This document shows positions 54,117 to 63,062 of a stretch of DNA of 64,000 nt, one piece after another. Made by a program: the position numbers and the translations under genes. The stretch comes from Streptomyces catenulae (GTDB taxonomy: Bacteria > Actinomycetota > Actinomycetes > Streptomycetales > Streptomycetaceae), in assembly GCF_000718015.1 (NCBI RefSeq), contig NZ_JODY01000001.1, forward strand, positions 124,001-188,000, given 5' to 3'. Position 1 is the stretch's first letter. Each line of letters opens with the position of its first letter. The notes beneath the pieces were generated by a model. The model was given only the letters and a program-made list of their open reading frames with translations, ran no database searches and was not told where the DNA came from.

Positions 54117-54734
54117 ATGGCTGCAACATCCCGGGGGACGACCCCCGTGCCCCCGGACGCTCGTCCGCGACTGACCGTGCTCTCCGGCCCCTCGGGGGTC
54201 GGTAAGAGCACGGTCGTCGCCCATCTGCGCAAGGTGCACCCCGAGATCTGGCTCTCGGTTTCGGCGACGACCCGTAAGCCCCGTCCCGGAGAACAGCACG
54301 GCGTTCAGTACTTCTTCGTCGACGACGAGGAATTCGACAAGATGATCGCCAACGGTGAACTCCTGGAATGGGCGGAATTCGCGGGTAATCGCTACGGCAC
54401 CCCGCGCCGCGCGGTGCTCGACCGGCTGGAGTCGGGCGAGCCCGTCCTGCTGGAAATCGATCTCCAGGGCGCCCGCCAGGTGCGCGAATCGATGGCGGAG
54501 GCGCAGCTCGTCTTTCTCGCCCCGCCGAGCTGGGACGAGCTGGTCCGCCGCCTCACCGGGCGCGGCACCGAGGCTCCCGACGTGATCGAATGCCGACTGG
54601 ACGCCGCGCGTATCGAGCTGGCCGCGGAGAAGGAATTCGATGTGACGCTCGTCAACACCTCCGTCGAGGGCGTCAGCCGTGAGCTGCTAGCCTTGATGCT
54701 GCGGCGTAATGGGGACGGAAAGACCGCAGGCTGA
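54117..54734 (+). CDS. gmk: Guanylate kinase
   Basis: A 205-residue nucleoside monophosphate kinase that phosphorylates GMP to GDP. The P-loop is S23-GPSGVGKST32, the GMP-binding segment reads [20 protein letters not shown], and [11 protein letters not shown] and RLTGRGTE follow. The N-terminus is about 17 residues longer than in E. coli. It is also relevant to (p)ppGpp physiology, since guanylate kinase is a ppGpp target in Gram-positive bacteria. It is followed by rpoZ after 74 bp. Confidence 0.95.
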   Translation: MAATSRGTTPVPPDARPRLTVLSGPSGVGKSTVVAHLRKVHPEIWLSVSATTRKPRPGEQHGVQYFFVDDEEFDKMIANGELLEWAEFAGNRYGTPRRAVLDRLESGEPVLLEIDLQGARQVRESMAEAQLVFLAPPSWDELVRRLTGRGTEAPDVIECRLDAARIELAAEKEFDVTLVNTSVEGVSRELLALMLRRNGDGKTAG

Positions 54735-54808
54735 CACCGCGGATCTCCCCGACACCCGCCAGAGTTTTTGCTTCACCACCGGCTTCACACCCCTTCGGAA
54801 GGCAGAGA

Positions 54809-55081
54809 GTGTCCTCTTCCATCACCGCGCCCGAGGGCATCATCAACCCGCCGATTGATGAGCTCCTTGAGGCCACCGACTCGAAGTACAGCCTCGTGAT
54901 CTACGCGGCGAAGCGTGCGCGTCAGATCAACGCGTACTACTCGCAGCTCGGCGAGGGTCTGCTCGAGTACGTCGGTCCGCTCGTCGACACCCACGTCCAC
55001 GAGAAGCCCCTGTCGATCGCGCTCCGCGAGATCAACGCGGGTCTGCTGACCTCCGAGGCCATCGAGGGCCCCGCGCAGTAA
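54809..55081 (+). CDS. rpoZ: RNA polymerase omega subunit
   Basis: A 90-residue assembly factor for the beta' subunit. The [31 protein letters not shown] core is characteristic of omega. Streptomyces omega mutants show altered morphology and antibiotic production. The GTG start has AAGGCAGAGA upstream. The gmk-rpoZ-coaBC-metK order is widely conserved in actinobacteria. A strong terminator follows. Confidence 0.96.
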   Translation: MSSSITAPEGIINPPIDELLEATDSKYSLVIYAAKRARQINAYYSQLGEGLLEYVGPLVDTHVHEKPLSIALREINAGLLTSEAIEGPAQ

Positions 55082-55097
55082 GCACCGCACCACCACG

Positions 55098-55128
55098 AAG
55101 GGCCCGGCAGCGCGACTGCCGGGCCCTT
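55098..55128 (+). terminator. Terminator after rpoZ
   Basis: AAGGGCCCGGCAG, a CGCGA loop and CTGCCGGGCCCTT form a perfect 13-bp stem. Confidence 0.85.
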
Positions 55129-55219
55129 GGTGTGTCATAGGGGCACACCCGCCGCGGGCGGACGGCGTCCGGCCGCCGCCACGGGGCGATCCGGACCTAG
55201 CTCGGGGAGCAGCGAAGCG

Positions 55220-56461
55220 ATGGACAAGCAGGAGCGTGCGAAGCCCAGGGTCGTACTGGGCGTCAGCGGTGGCATCGCCGCGTACAAAGCCTGTGAGCTG
55301 CTGCGGCGGCTGACCGAGTCGGGGCACGACGTCCGGGTCGTGCCGACTGCCGCCAGTCTGAACTTCGTCGGCGAGGCCACCTGGTCGGCCCTCTCCGGCA
55401 ACCCGGCCACCACCGAGGTGTGGGAGTCGGTCCACGAGGTCCCGCACGTCCGCATCGGGCAGGGCGCCGACCTCGTGGTGGTCGCGCCCGCCACCGCCGA
55501 CATGCTGGCCAAGGCGGCCCACGGCATCGCCGACGACCTGCTGACCAACACCCTGCTCACCGCGCGCTGCCCGGTGGTCTTCGCGCCCGCGATGCACACC
55601 GAGATGTGGGAGAACCCCGCGACCCAGGAGAACGTCGCCACGCTGCGGCGCCGCGGCGCGCTGGTCATCGAGCCCGCGGTCGGCCGTCTCACTGGCGTCG
55701 ACACCGGCAAGGGCCGCTTCCCGGACCCGGCCCAGATCTTCGAGCTGTGCCGCCGGGTGCTGGCCCGCGGCCCGCGGGCGGCCACCGCGGACCTGGCCGG
55801 GCGGCATGTCGTCGTCAGCGCGGGCGGCACCCGCGAGCCGCTGGACCCGGTCCGCTATCTGGGCAACCGCTCCTCGGGGCGGCAGGGCTACGCCCTCGCC
55901 GCGACGGCTGCCGCGCGCGGGGCGCGGGTCACGCTGGTCGCGGGCAACACCGAGCTGCCGGACCCGGCGGGCGTGGACGTCGTACGGATCGGCACCGCCG
56001 TCCAGCTCCGGGAGGCGGTGCTGGCGGCGGCGGGCGACGCCGACGCGGTCGTGATGGCGGCGGCGGTGGCCGATTTCCGGCCGTCGGAGTACGCCACCGG
56101 GAAGATCAAGAAGAAGGACGGGCAGGAGCCGGAACCGGTCACCCTGGTCCGCAATCCGGACATCCTCGCCGAGCTGTCCGCCGACCGGCCCAACCGCGGC
56201 CAGATTGTTGTCGGATTCGCCGCCGAGACCGACGACGTTCTCGCCAACGGCCGCACCAAACTCGCCCGCAAGGGCTGTGACCTGCTGGTCGTCAACGAGG
56301 TGGGGGAGCACAAGACCTTCGGGTCGGCCGAGAACGAGGCCGTGATCCTCGCCACGGACGGTTCCGAGACACCGGTGCCGCACGGACCGAAGGAAGCGCT
56401 GGCAGACACGGTGTGGGACCTCGTCGCGGGCCGGTTCGCGGCCACCGCCGACGGCTCCTGA
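55220..56461 (+). CDS. coaBC: Bifunctional phosphopantothenoylcysteine decarboxylase / phosphopantothenate-cysteine ligase
   Basis: A 413-residue two-domain coenzyme A enzyme. The N-terminal CoaC flavodomain (about 1-185) has GVSGGIAAYKACELLR, the active-site His region in ESVHEVPHVRIGQ and the PAMHTEMWENPA motif. The C-terminal CoaB ligase (about 190-413) has VSAGGTREPLDPVRYLGNRSSGRQGYALA, AAAVADFRP and the KIKK loop. CoA supply is a prerequisite for carrier-protein-dependent pathways such as the one beginning at the right edge. ATG start, between two terminators. Confidence 0.95.
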   Translation: MDKQERAKPRVVLGVSGGIAAYKACELLRRLTESGHDVRVVPTAASLNFVGEATWSALSGNPATTEVWESVHEVPHVRIGQGADLVVVAPATADMLAKAAHGIADDLLTNTLLTARCPVVFAPAMHTEMWENPATQENVATLRRRGALVIEPAVGRLTGVDTGKGRFPDPAQIFELCRRVLARGPRAATADLAGRHVVVSAGGTREPLDPVRYLGNRSSGRQGYALAATAAARGARVTLVAGNTELPDPAGVDVVRIGTAVQLREAVLAAAGDADAVVMAAAVADFRPSEYATGKIKKKDGQEPEPVTLVRNPDILAELSADRPNRGQIVVGFAAETDDVLANGRTKLARKGCDLLVVNEVGEHKTFGSAENEAVILATDGSETPVPHGPKEALADTVWDLVAGRFAATADGS

Positions 56462-56469
56462 GACGCCTG

Positions 56470-56505
56470 CCGCACCGGTCCCGTGGGCCCGCGGGACCGG
56501 TGCGG
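56470..56505 (+). terminator. Terminator between coaBC and metK
   Basis: CCGCACCGGTCCC and GGGACCGGTGCGG form a perfect 13-bp stem with a 10-nt loop, 8 bp after the coaBC stop. The following 200 bp upstream of metK contain no SAM-riboswitch-like structure that I can recognise. Confidence 0.8.
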
Positions 56506-56708
56506 GCCCTCTTGACCAGCGGGGCCGTACGGCTGATCGTCCCTCTGTGGGCCGTGGTGTGCCAGGTCGCGACGGATCCACAAATCGAGACTGAGTGTCC
56601 GAACCTCGCACACGACCGATAAACTGGCCAGCGGATCGGGCCGAGCGCAGCTCTCGAGCCCCTCCGCCAAATGATCAGCCAGCAGCCGCTGCAACCCCAG
56701 GGAGCGAT

Positions 56709-57929
56709 GTGTCCCGCCGCCTCTTCACCTCGGAGTCCGTCACCGAGGGCCACCCCGACAAGATCGCTGACCAGATCAGCGACACGATTCTCGACGCCCT
56801 CCTCAAGGAGGACCCCACCTCCCGGGTCGCCGTCGAGACGTTGATCACCACCGGCCTGGTCCATGTGGCCGGCGAGGTGACGACGAAGGCGTACGCCGAC
56901 ATCCCCAGCCTTGTGCGCAACAAGATCCTCGACATCGGCTACGACTCGTCGAAGAAGGGCTTCGACGGCGCCTCCTGCGGCGTCTCGGTCTCCATCGGCG
57001 CGCAGTCCGCGGACATCGCCCAGGGTGTCGACACGGCGTACGAGGCCCGCGTCGAGGGTGCCGCCGGTGACCAGGAAGACGAGCTGGACAAGCAGGGCGC
57101 GGGCGACCAGGGCCTGATGTTCGGCTTCGCGTGCGACGAGACGCCGGAGCTGCTCCCGCTGCCGATCTTCCTCGCGCACCGGCTCTCCCGCCGCCTGTCC
57201 GAGGTCCGCAAGAACGGCACCATCCCCTACCTGCGCCCCGACGGGAAGACCCAGGTCACCATCGAGTACGACGGTCACAAGGCCGTCCGCCTCGACACCG
57301 TCGTGGTCTCCTCGCAGCACGCCAGCGACATCGACCTCGACTCGCTGCTCGCACCCGACATCCGCGAGTTCGTCGTCGAGCACGTCCTCAAGGAGCTGGT
57401 CGAGGACGGCATCAAGCTGGACACCGACGGCTACCGCCTGCTGGTGAACCCGACCGGCCGCTTCGAGATCGGCGGCCCGATGGGTGACGCCGGGCTGACC
57501 GGCCGCAAGATCATCATCGACACCTACGGCGGCATGGCCCGCCACGGCGGTGGCGCGTTCTCCGGCAAGGACCCGTCGAAGGTCGACCGTTCCGCCGCGT
57601 ACGCGATGCGCTGGGTGGCCAAGAACGTCGTCGCGGCCGGTCTCGCGGCCCGCTGCGAGGTCCAGGTGGCGTACGCCATCGGCAAGGCCGAGCCGGTCGG
57701 TCTCTTCGTCGAGACCTTCGGTACCGCCACGGTCGACACCGACAAGATCGAGCAGGCCATCGGCGAGGTCTTCGACCTCCGTCCGGCCGCGATCATCCGC
57801 GACCTCGACCTGCTCCGTCCGATCTACGCGGAGACCGCGGCGTACGGCCACTTCGGCCGCGCGGACGCCGACTTCACCTGGGAGCGCACCGACCGCGTCG
57901 ACGCGCTCCGCAAGGCGGCGGGTCTCTAG
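56709..57929 (+). CDS. metK: S-adenosylmethionine synthetase
   Basis: A 406-residue enzyme making SAM from methionine and [20 protein letters not shown], the [10 protein letters not shown] signature and the P-loop-like [19 protein letters not shown] are intact. The GTG start ([11 protein letters not shown]) lies downstream of GGGAGCG. In Streptomyces, metK dosage stimulates sporulation and antibiotic production. In remembered Streptomyces chromosomes priA follows metK; here a minus-strand accessory operon follows instead, including a SAM-dependent methyltransferase. Confidence 0.96.
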   Translation: MSRRLFTSESVTEGHPDKIADQISDTILDALLKEDPTSRVAVETLITTGLVHVAGEVTTKAYADIPSLVRNKILDIGYDSSKKGFDGASCGVSVSIGAQSADIAQGVDTAYEARVEGAAGDQEDELDKQGAGDQGLMFGFACDETPELLPLPIFLAHRLSRRLSEVRKNGTIPYLRPDGKTQVTIEYDGHKAVRLDTVVVSSQHASDIDLDSLLAPDIREFVVEHVLKELVEDGIKLDTDGYRLLVNPTGRFEIGGPMGDAGLTGRKIIIDTYGGMARHGGGAFSGKDPSKVDRSAAYAMRWVAKNVVAAGLAARCEVQVAYAIGKAEPVGLFVETFGTATVDTDKIEQAIGEVFDLRPAAIIRDLDLLRPIYAETAAYGHFGRADADFTWERTDRVDALRKAAGL

Positions 57930-57962
57930 AACCTCCCGTCCGGGGCGCCCCGGACACCGCAG

Positions 57963-57996
57963 CGGCCCCGCACCGGAATCTTCCGGTGCGGGGCCG
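57963..57996. terminator. Bidirectional terminator, metK and accessory operon
   Basis: CGGCCCCGCACCGGA, a 4-nt ATCT loop and TCCGGTGCGGGGCCG form a perfect 15-bp stem at the convergent junction between the core genome and the accessory operon. Confidence 0.9.
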
Positions 57997-58016
57997 TTCG
58001 GCGTGGGGACGCCCGC

Positions 58017-59477
58017 TCAGAGCGCGGTGGCGACCAGTTCGCGGGCGATCAGCTCCGCCCGGACGTTGATCATGTACATGGATCCGGCGTAGAAGAGATC
58101 GCCGGAGGTGAGGTCGCCCAGCGCGTACAGCCGCCCCGGGGACTGCCCGGCGGCCGGGCGCAGGGCGTTCGTCGCCGGGTCGATCAGCAGCCCGCCGTGC
58201 GGATTGCGGACCACCAGGCCCGCCTCCGCCAGCGAGCGCAGCAGCGGGGCGGCGCGCGGGCCGGTGGTGGCGAGCCCGGTGCGGGTGGCGTCGACCACGA
58301 CGTCGGCGCGTCCGGCCCTGCCCTCGTGGACCACCTCGAAGCCGCCGCCCGCCCGGGCGCGGACCCCGGCCGTTCCGTGGCGGACCGTCAGCTGGCCGCT
58401 CTCCATCGCCGCCAGCAGCCGTCGGCCGGTCGGCGGCGGCATCGGGTTGTACAGCGGTTTGGCGAGCGGGTGGAAGCGGCGCAGGAACACCCGCTTCTCA
58501 CGGTCGCCCCACGCCGTCCACACACTCTCGCGGACATCGCGCAGCGCCGTCGTGGCGATCGTCTGGTACGGATTGCCGTCCAGCCGGGCCAGTTCGGAGC
58601 GGAGCCGGTCGTGCGCCGGGCGGGGCGCGGTCTCGGCGGCCAGATCGGTGCCCGCCGCGGCCAGTTCGTCCCGGAGCAGCGCGAAGGTGTCGCGCAGCCC
58701 GAGCGAGCCGGAGCGCTCCAGTTGGCGGGATATCGCCTCCGGCGTCAGATGGGTGAGGGTGAACGGGCGGTGCCGGGCGCGGACGCCGGGCAGCAGACCG
58801 TGCCGTGAGGTCATCGTGATCCGGCCGCGGTGCCCCCGGTGCAGCAGCCCCAGCGCGACGTCCACGCCGGACAGCCCGGTGCCGAGGACCATGACATGGG
58901 CGTCCTCGGCGATCTCGGGCAGCACCGCGGAGAGCGGGTACGGGTCGGGGTGGAAGCCGGGGGCACCGGCCAGCCCGTAGGGGTCGGCCGGTGGTCCGCT
59001 GCCCGGGCAGAGCACCACCCGGTCGGCGTGGGTGAGGGAGGCGGCGCCGCGGATCATGACCTCCGCGGCGGACGCCTTGGCGACGGTGGCGAACTCCGGC
59101 ACCACCGTCACCGTCCAGCCCCGGCGCCGGGCCTCGCGCAGACAGGCCGCCCAGTGGTCCACCAGATACTCGCCGTAGACCCGCCGCGGGACGTACGCGT
59201 CGGGCGGCAGGTTCGCCAACGGCGTTGCCGCGTACCGGGGTTGGCGGTGCAGCCAGCGCAGGAAGTGATCCCGCTCGGCGCACCGTACCGACATGAATCC
59301 GGCCTCGCGGTTGACCAGTGCGCAGTCCAGGTCGGGGCGGTAGGCGCGGCCGGTGGCCAGTTGCCGCGCCCCTTCGTGGACCGTGATGTCGAACGCGGCG
59401 TCTCTCCCGGCGTGGCGCAGCATGCTGTCGAGCAGGCTGACCGCCGCGGCGCCGCCGCCTATGACCGCCAGGCGCAT
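58017..59477 (-). CDS. FAD/NAD(P)-binding oxidoreductase (YdhS-like family)
   Basis: A 486-residue two-dinucleotide-fold flavoprotein. The N-terminal FAD motif is G7-G-G-A-A-A, a second Rossmann motif GTGLSGVDVAL lies near residue 200 (NAD(P)H), and a C-terminal FAD-contact segment reads LYALGDLTSGDLFYAGSMY. The domain layout matches the NAD_binding_9/YdhS-like group, distantly related to N-hydroxylating monooxygenases. The substrate is unknown. It is the last gene of the minus-strand accessory operon, 24 bp after the PPC gene. A redox tailoring step on the pathway product is the most likely role. The ATG start lies downstream of a GGGAGGGAG-like stretch on the coding strand. Confidence 0.75.
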   Translation of the reverse strand: MRLAVIGGGAAAVSLLDSMLRHAGRDAAFDITVHEGARQLATGRAYRPDLDCALVNREAGFMSVRCAERDHFLRWLHRQPRYAATPLANLPPDAYVPRRVYGEYLVDHWAACLREARRRGWTVTVVPEFATVAKASAAEVMIRGAASLTHADRVVLCPGSGPPADPYGLAGAPGFHPDPYPLSAVLPEIAEDAHVMVLGTGLSGVDVALGLLHRGHRGRITMTSRHGLLPGVRARHRPFTLTHLTPEAISRQLERSGSLGLRDTFALLRDELAAAGTDLAAETAPRPAHDRLRSELARLDGNPYQTIATTALRDVRESVWTAWGDREKRVFLRRFHPLAKPLYNPMPPPTGRRLLAAMESGQLTVRHGTAGVRARAGGGFEVVHEGRAGRADVVVDATRTGLATTGPRAAPLLRSLAEAGLVVRNPHGGLLIDPATNALRPAAGQSPGRLYALGDLTSGDLFYAGSMYMINVRAELIARELVATAL

Positions 59478-59501
59478 GAGCGGGCTCCCTCCCGGAGCGT
59501 G

Positions 59502-59951
59502 CTATCGGTCCGTATCGGGTGCGATGACGGGCAGCCCCAGCGTGGTGTCGAGCCGCCGGGTGAGCGCGGTGGGGTACGCGGTGACGAACACCTCCAACGC
59601 GGGGTGGGCGACGGCCTGTTGGAGGTGGCCGCCGACCGTCGTGCCGTCGCGGCGGCCCAGCACCACATGGGCGTGGACGTGCGGGCGGCCGTCCTTCAGC
59701 GCGATGTTGCCGGTCAGGCCCAGCACCTCGGTGTGTTCCGTCACCGGGATCGGCACATGGGCCTTGGCGACCGGGTCGAAGAGGGACAGCCCGGCGGCGC
59801 GGAACGCGCCGATCCCGGTCAGGGAACCCGCGGTCACCTGCTGTTCGGCGGCGAACTTCTCCAGCGCGGGCACCACCTCGTCGCCCGCTTCCAGGACGAC
59901 GGCGAACTGGCGGGTCGCCCTGGCGTCGTCGTGCAGCAGCCGGATGTGCAT
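59502..59951 (-). CDS. PPC-domain (DUF296) protein
   Basis: A 149-residue single-domain protein of the plant-and-prokaryote-conserved (PPC/PCC) family. Core motifs are TGIGAFRAAGLSLFDP and HVHAHVVLGRRDGTTVGGHL, whose clustered histidines form a metal site in bacterial structures. In plants the domain sits on AT-hook DNA-binding proteins; bacterial single-domain members have no settled function. ATG at 59951 is chosen because the family fold starts here; upstream codons overlap the EamA gene. Position inside a biosynthetic-type operon, 5 bp after the exporter gene, suggests an enzymatic or ligand-binding role in the pathway, but this is inference. Confidence 0.78.
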   Translation of the reverse strand: MHIRLLHDDARATRQFAVVLEAGDEVVPALEKFAAEQQVTAGSLTGIGAFRAAGLSLFDPVAKAHVPIPVTEHTEVLGLTGNIALKDGRPHVHAHVVLGRRDGTTVGGHLQQAVAHPALEVFVTAYPTALTRRLDTTLGLPVIAPDTDR

Positions 59952-59956
59952 CGGTG

Positions 59957-60907
59957 TCAACTCGCTTTCGTGGCGTCGGCGGGCTTCTCGCCGCCGGGGA
60001 CTGCGCTCGGCACGGGCCCGGGGTGGCGCAGGGCCCACCGGGCGCGCACCTTGCCGATCACATCGAACTGGTTGAGGACCAGCCCGAGGATCACCAGTGT
60101 GATGGCCGTCGCCTTCATCGTGCCCAGGGGCTCACCGAGGAGCAGCATCGACGACGCCATGCCGAAGATCGGCACCAGCAGCGTCAACGGCGCGACCCGC
60201 GAGGTGCGGTAGGTCCGCATCAGATGGCCCCAGAGCGCGAAGCCGAAGAGGATCGTCGGGTAGACCATGTAGAGCAGCGAGCCGAGGCCGGTCCAGCCCA
60301 TGGTGGTGAAGGAGTGCTCGACGGTGCCCCAGCCGCCGAGCCCCAGCGACAGCAGGAACATCGGGATCGGCGGCACCAGGCTCGCCCAGACCGTGAACGC
60401 CAGCGCGTTCTCCGGCTTGGCCTTCTTGATGATCAGGTTGGCGACGGCCCAGGACAGCGAGGCGCCGACGACCATGACCGTACCGGCCGCGGTGACCGAA
60501 CCGTCGGTGACGGCGGCGACCAGCCCCATGCCGACCGCCGCCACCACGAACCCCACCAGATAGCGGGGGCTGATGCGTTCGCCCATCAGCCCCGCCGCCA
60601 GGCCGATCGTCCAGAACGCCTGGAGCTGCATCACGACCGAGGCCAGACCCGCCGAGAAGCCCAGGTCCATCCCGGCGAAGAGCAGCCCGAACTGGCCGAT
60701 GCCGAAGAAGACCCCGTACAGCAGGAGATAGCGCCACGGCACGTTCGGCCGCTTGAAGAAGAAGACCGCGGGGACGGCCGCGAGGAGGAAGCGGAGCGAC
60801 GCCAGGAGATAGGGGTCGAACGAGCGCAGCCCGATGTCGATGATGGCGAAGTTCACTCCCCAGATGACCATCACCAGGACGGCACCCAGGAATTTGGACA
60901 GTGGCAA
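59957..60907 (-). CDS. EamA/DMT family transporter
   Basis: A 316-residue protein with about ten hydrophobic segments and two EamA repeats. The first starts VLVMVIWGVNFAIIDIGL and the second near residue 150 (VMVVGASLSWAVANLIIKKAKPE), and the domain boundary carries the usual GERISPRYLVGF block. Members export amino acids and small metabolites. The start is TTG at 60907, supported by GAGGAG 5 nt upstream. It lies 12 bp after the deacetylase gene and is the obvious candidate exporter for the operon's product. A role in self-resistance is also possible. Confidence 0.85.
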   Translation of the reverse strand: MPLSKFLGAVLVMVIWGVNFAIIDIGLRSFDPYLLASLRFLLAAVPAVFFFKRPNVPWRYLLLYGVFFGIGQFGLLFAGMDLGFSAGLASVVMQLQAFWTIGLAAGLMGERISPRYLVGFVVAAVGMGLVAAVTDGSVTAAGTVMVVGASLSWAVANLIIKKAKPENALAFTVWASLVPPIPMFLLSLGLGGWGTVEHSFTTMGWTGLGSLLYMVYPTILFGFALWGHLMRTYRTSRVAPLTLLVPIFGMASSMLLLGEPLGTMKATAITLVILGLVLNQFDVIGKVRARWALRHPGPVPSAVPGGEKPADATKAS

Positions 60908-60919
60908 GAACGCTCCTCT

Positions 60920-61678
60920 TCAGGGTTGTGAGGGGGCCGCGGGCGCGGCGGCGTCGGTGCGGACGACCTGGAACGCCTCGGCGAGCCGCCCGGTGGGGAG
61001 CCCGCCGAGGGCCGCCTGTCCGGCCAGCTTCGCGCGGACGTCCTCGCGGAGCCGGTCGCGGTGGGCGGTCTGCGAGACATGGGCGCGCAGCGCGGCGAGC
61101 TTCCGCTCGAAGGTCTCCGTCACATCGATCCGGGTGTCCGGGCGCGGCCCGGTCGTCACCCATATCTCCGGGACGCTCCAGGGCGCCAACCCCTCCTCCA
61201 GCAGCAGCTCGGGGAAGGCCCGCGGATTGCCCGCGTCCGGGTAGAGCGCCGCCAGCGACGCCTCCCCGGCCGCGCGGTGATCGGGGTGGAGATCGGGCAG
61301 GAACGCCCAGTTGATCTCCGGGCTCTGGATCACCGCGCGGTGCGGCCGGGTCTGCCGGATCACCCGGACGATCTGCCGCCGCAGCGCGGCATCGGGTCGC
61401 AGCATCCCGTCCTGGTGGCCGAGGAACAGCACGTCCTCGACCCCGAGGACGGCGGCGGCGTCGCGCTGCTCCCGCTCCCGCCGTGCCGCGAGTTCGGCCC
61501 GGGGGACGGCCGGGTCCTCGCCGCCGCCCGAGCCGTCCGTCAGGACCAGATACGTCACCTCGGCGCCCGCGGCGGTCCAGGACGCGACGGTGCCGCCGGC
61601 GGTGAAGTCCGTGTCGTCGGGGTGGGCCGCGACGGCCAGCACCCGCAGCGCGCCGTCCGGGGAATCCGTGCCGCTCAC
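60920..61678 (-). CDS. PIG-L/LmbE family deacetylase
   Basis: A 252-residue zinc-dependent amidase of the PIG-L family (MshB, Mca, LmbE). The metal site is intact: A18-H19-P20-D21-D22 with the following DFTAGGTVA, and H131-P-D-H134. Family members deacetylate GlcNAc-inositol, cleave mycothiol S-conjugates (Mca, LmbE) or deacetylate antibiotic sugars. No glycosyltransferase is visible here, while a DinB/mycothiol-type gene is, so mycothiol-conjugate cleavage is a reasonable hypothesis. The GTG start overlaps the methyltransferase stop (GTGA), so translation is coupled. Confidence 0.85.
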   Translation of the reverse strand: MSGTDSPDGALRVLAVAAHPDDTDFTAGGTVASWTAAGAEVTYLVLTDGSGGGEDPAVPRAELAARREREQRDAAAVLGVEDVLFLGHQDGMLRPDAALRRQIVRVIRQTRPHRAVIQSPEINWAFLPDLHPDHRAAGEASLAALYPDAGNPRAFPELLLEEGLAPWSVPEIWVTTGPRPDTRIDVTETFERKLAALRAHVSQTAHRDRLREDVRAKLAGQAALGGLPTGRLAEAFQVVRTDAAAPAAPSQP

Positions 61679-62526
61679 GCCGTGCGCACCTCGGCGGTGA
61701 AGAGGAACGACCGGGGTACGCCGGTCATCGTGCGGGGCGGCACCGGGTGCGGCCAGCGCCCGAAGTCGGCGCCGTCCTCGCCCGGTTGCTTGAGGTCGGT
61801 GACCGACCAGCCGCAGTCGGGCAGGAACTCCTCGGGGGTGTCGGTGCCGAAGAGCCAGGGGTTGCCGTCCTCGGCCAGGATGTTGAGGAAGCCGCGGGCG
61901 AGCGGGTTGGTGAGCGTGGTGCGGCTCGTCATGTCGCCGAGGAGGACGGAGCCGGGCGCGGACAGCTCCCGCAGGGTGCCCAGCAGCCGCCGTACGACGT
62001 CCTCGGGGAGGAAGAAGAAGAGGCCCTCGGCCACCCATAAGGTGGGCTGCCGCGGGTCGAACCCGGCGGCGTGCAGATCGTCCTGCCACTGCTCGGCGAG
62101 GTCGACCGCGACGGCGCGGCGGTGCGGCCCGCCGGAGGTGTCGACGCCGTGCTCGGCGAGGAGTTCGGCCTTGGCGTCGAGCAGCGCCGGGCGGTCGAGT
62201 TCGTAGAGGGTGACGCCGTCGGGCCAGGTCAGCCGGGCGGAGCGCATGTCCATCCCGGCGGCCACGGAGACCACCTGGCGCAGCCCGCGGTCGCGGACGG
62301 CGCGGACGAGGGCGTCGTCGAGGTAGCGGGTGCGGACCAGGACGAAGGGGGCGACGGCCGAGCCGCGGTACCGCTCCAGCAGGGCGAAGCCGGTGTCCCC
62401 GGCGACGGCGCGGGCCAGCGGGTCGTCGAAGATACGGTCCGGGCGCTCGGACTCCAGGGCGCGTGCGGCGGCCGTCCACTGGGCGGTCCGGGACACCGGC
62501 TCCATCTGCATTTCCGCGCTCGTCAT
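61675..62526 (-). CDS. Class I SAM-dependent methyltransferase, LCMT/PPM1-like (TIGR00027 type)
   Basis: A 283-residue methyltransferase of the leucine-carboxyl-methyltransferase-like family common in actinobacteria. It has N-terminal SRTAQWTAAARALES, the DDPLARAVAG segment, the SAM-binding VVSVAAGMDMRSARLTWPDGV, acidic YELDRP and the VAEGLFFFLPED motif. Known relatives methylate carboxyl or hydroxyl groups in natural products. Leu163 is encoded by TTA (62038-62040), so expression should depend on the bldA tRNA. The ATG start has GAGGAG upstream. It follows a 67-bp gap after the MaoC gene and overlaps the deacetylase gene. Confidence 0.85.
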   Translation of the reverse strand: MTSAEMQMEPVSRTAQWTAAARALESERPDRIFDDPLARAVAGDTGFALLERYRGSAVAPFVLVRTRYLDDALVRAVRDRGLRQVVSVAAGMDMRSARLTWPDGVTLYELDRPALLDAKAELLAEHGVDTSGGPHRRAVAVDLAEQWQDDLHAAGFDPRQPTLWVAEGLFFFLPEDVVRRLLGTLRELSAPGSVLLGDMTSRTTLTNPLARGFLNILAEDGNPWLFGTDTPEEFLPDCGWSVTDLKQPGEDGADFGRWPHPVPPRTMTGVPRSFLFTAEVRTA

Positions 62527-62593
62527 GAGCGGTTACTCCTCTCGGGGCGGCGGCTGACCGGCGCGGGGTGTCCGCCGGTGCCGGAGGTCCGGT

Positions 62594-63055
62594 TCATGTG
62601 TCCTGCCCGGCGGGTCTGCGGCGGAAGATGCTGTGCAGCACCATGCTGAAGACCACCGTGCCCTCCTCGTCGAGGAGTTCGCACCGCGGGCGCAGTATTC
62701 CGGATTGCTTGCTGTGCAGTACGGGAGCCACGCCCAGCACGGTCAGGCGCGCCCGCAGGACGTCGCCGGGGCGTACCGGCCGGTGGAAGCGGAGCTCGTC
62801 CACGCCCGGCGAGCCCTCACCGGCGGAGTCGGCGAGGATCTCCTCGACGTAGCGGCGCATGAAGAGCGAGGCGGTCAGCCAGCCGCTGGCGACGAGGCCG
62901 CCGAAGTGCGACTCGCGGGCCCGCTCGGGGTCGGTGTGGAACATCTGCGGGTCGTAGGCGCGTCCGAAGGACAGCACCTCTTCCTCCGTCACCTTCACCT
63001 CGCCGAGGTCGTAGACCTCTCCGACGGGGAAGTCCTCCAGGTACCGGGTGCTCAC
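62594..63055 (-). CDS. MaoC-like hot-dog fold dehydratase/hydratase
   Basis: A 153-residue single hot-dog domain. The hydratase motif Y34-D35-P-Q-M-F-H40 followed by HFGGLVASGW keeps the catalytic Asp and His of (R)-specific enoyl hydratases. Substrates in the family are enoyl or hydroxyacyl thioesters of CoA or acyl carrier protein, and a carrier protein gene is the first visible gene of this operon. GTG at 63055 is preferred, because GTGAGG lies 5 nt upstream. GTG at 63061, two codons earlier and 1 bp from the preceding stop, is the alternative. Confidence 0.82.
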   Translation of the reverse strand: MSTRYLEDFPVGEVYDLGEVKVTEEEVLSFGRAYDPQMFHTDPERARESHFGGLVASGWLTASLFMRRYVEEILADSAGEGSPGVDELRFHRPVRPGDVLRARLTVLGVAPVLHSKQSGILRPRCELLDEEGTVVFSMVLHSIFRRRPAGQDT

Positions 63056-63062
63056 GGCCACC

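Noticed and set aside
56506..56708. SAM riboswitch upstream of metK
   Set aside because: No SAM-I/II/IV-like conserved core or pseudoknot elements were recognisable; actinobacterial metK is not usually riboswitch controlled.
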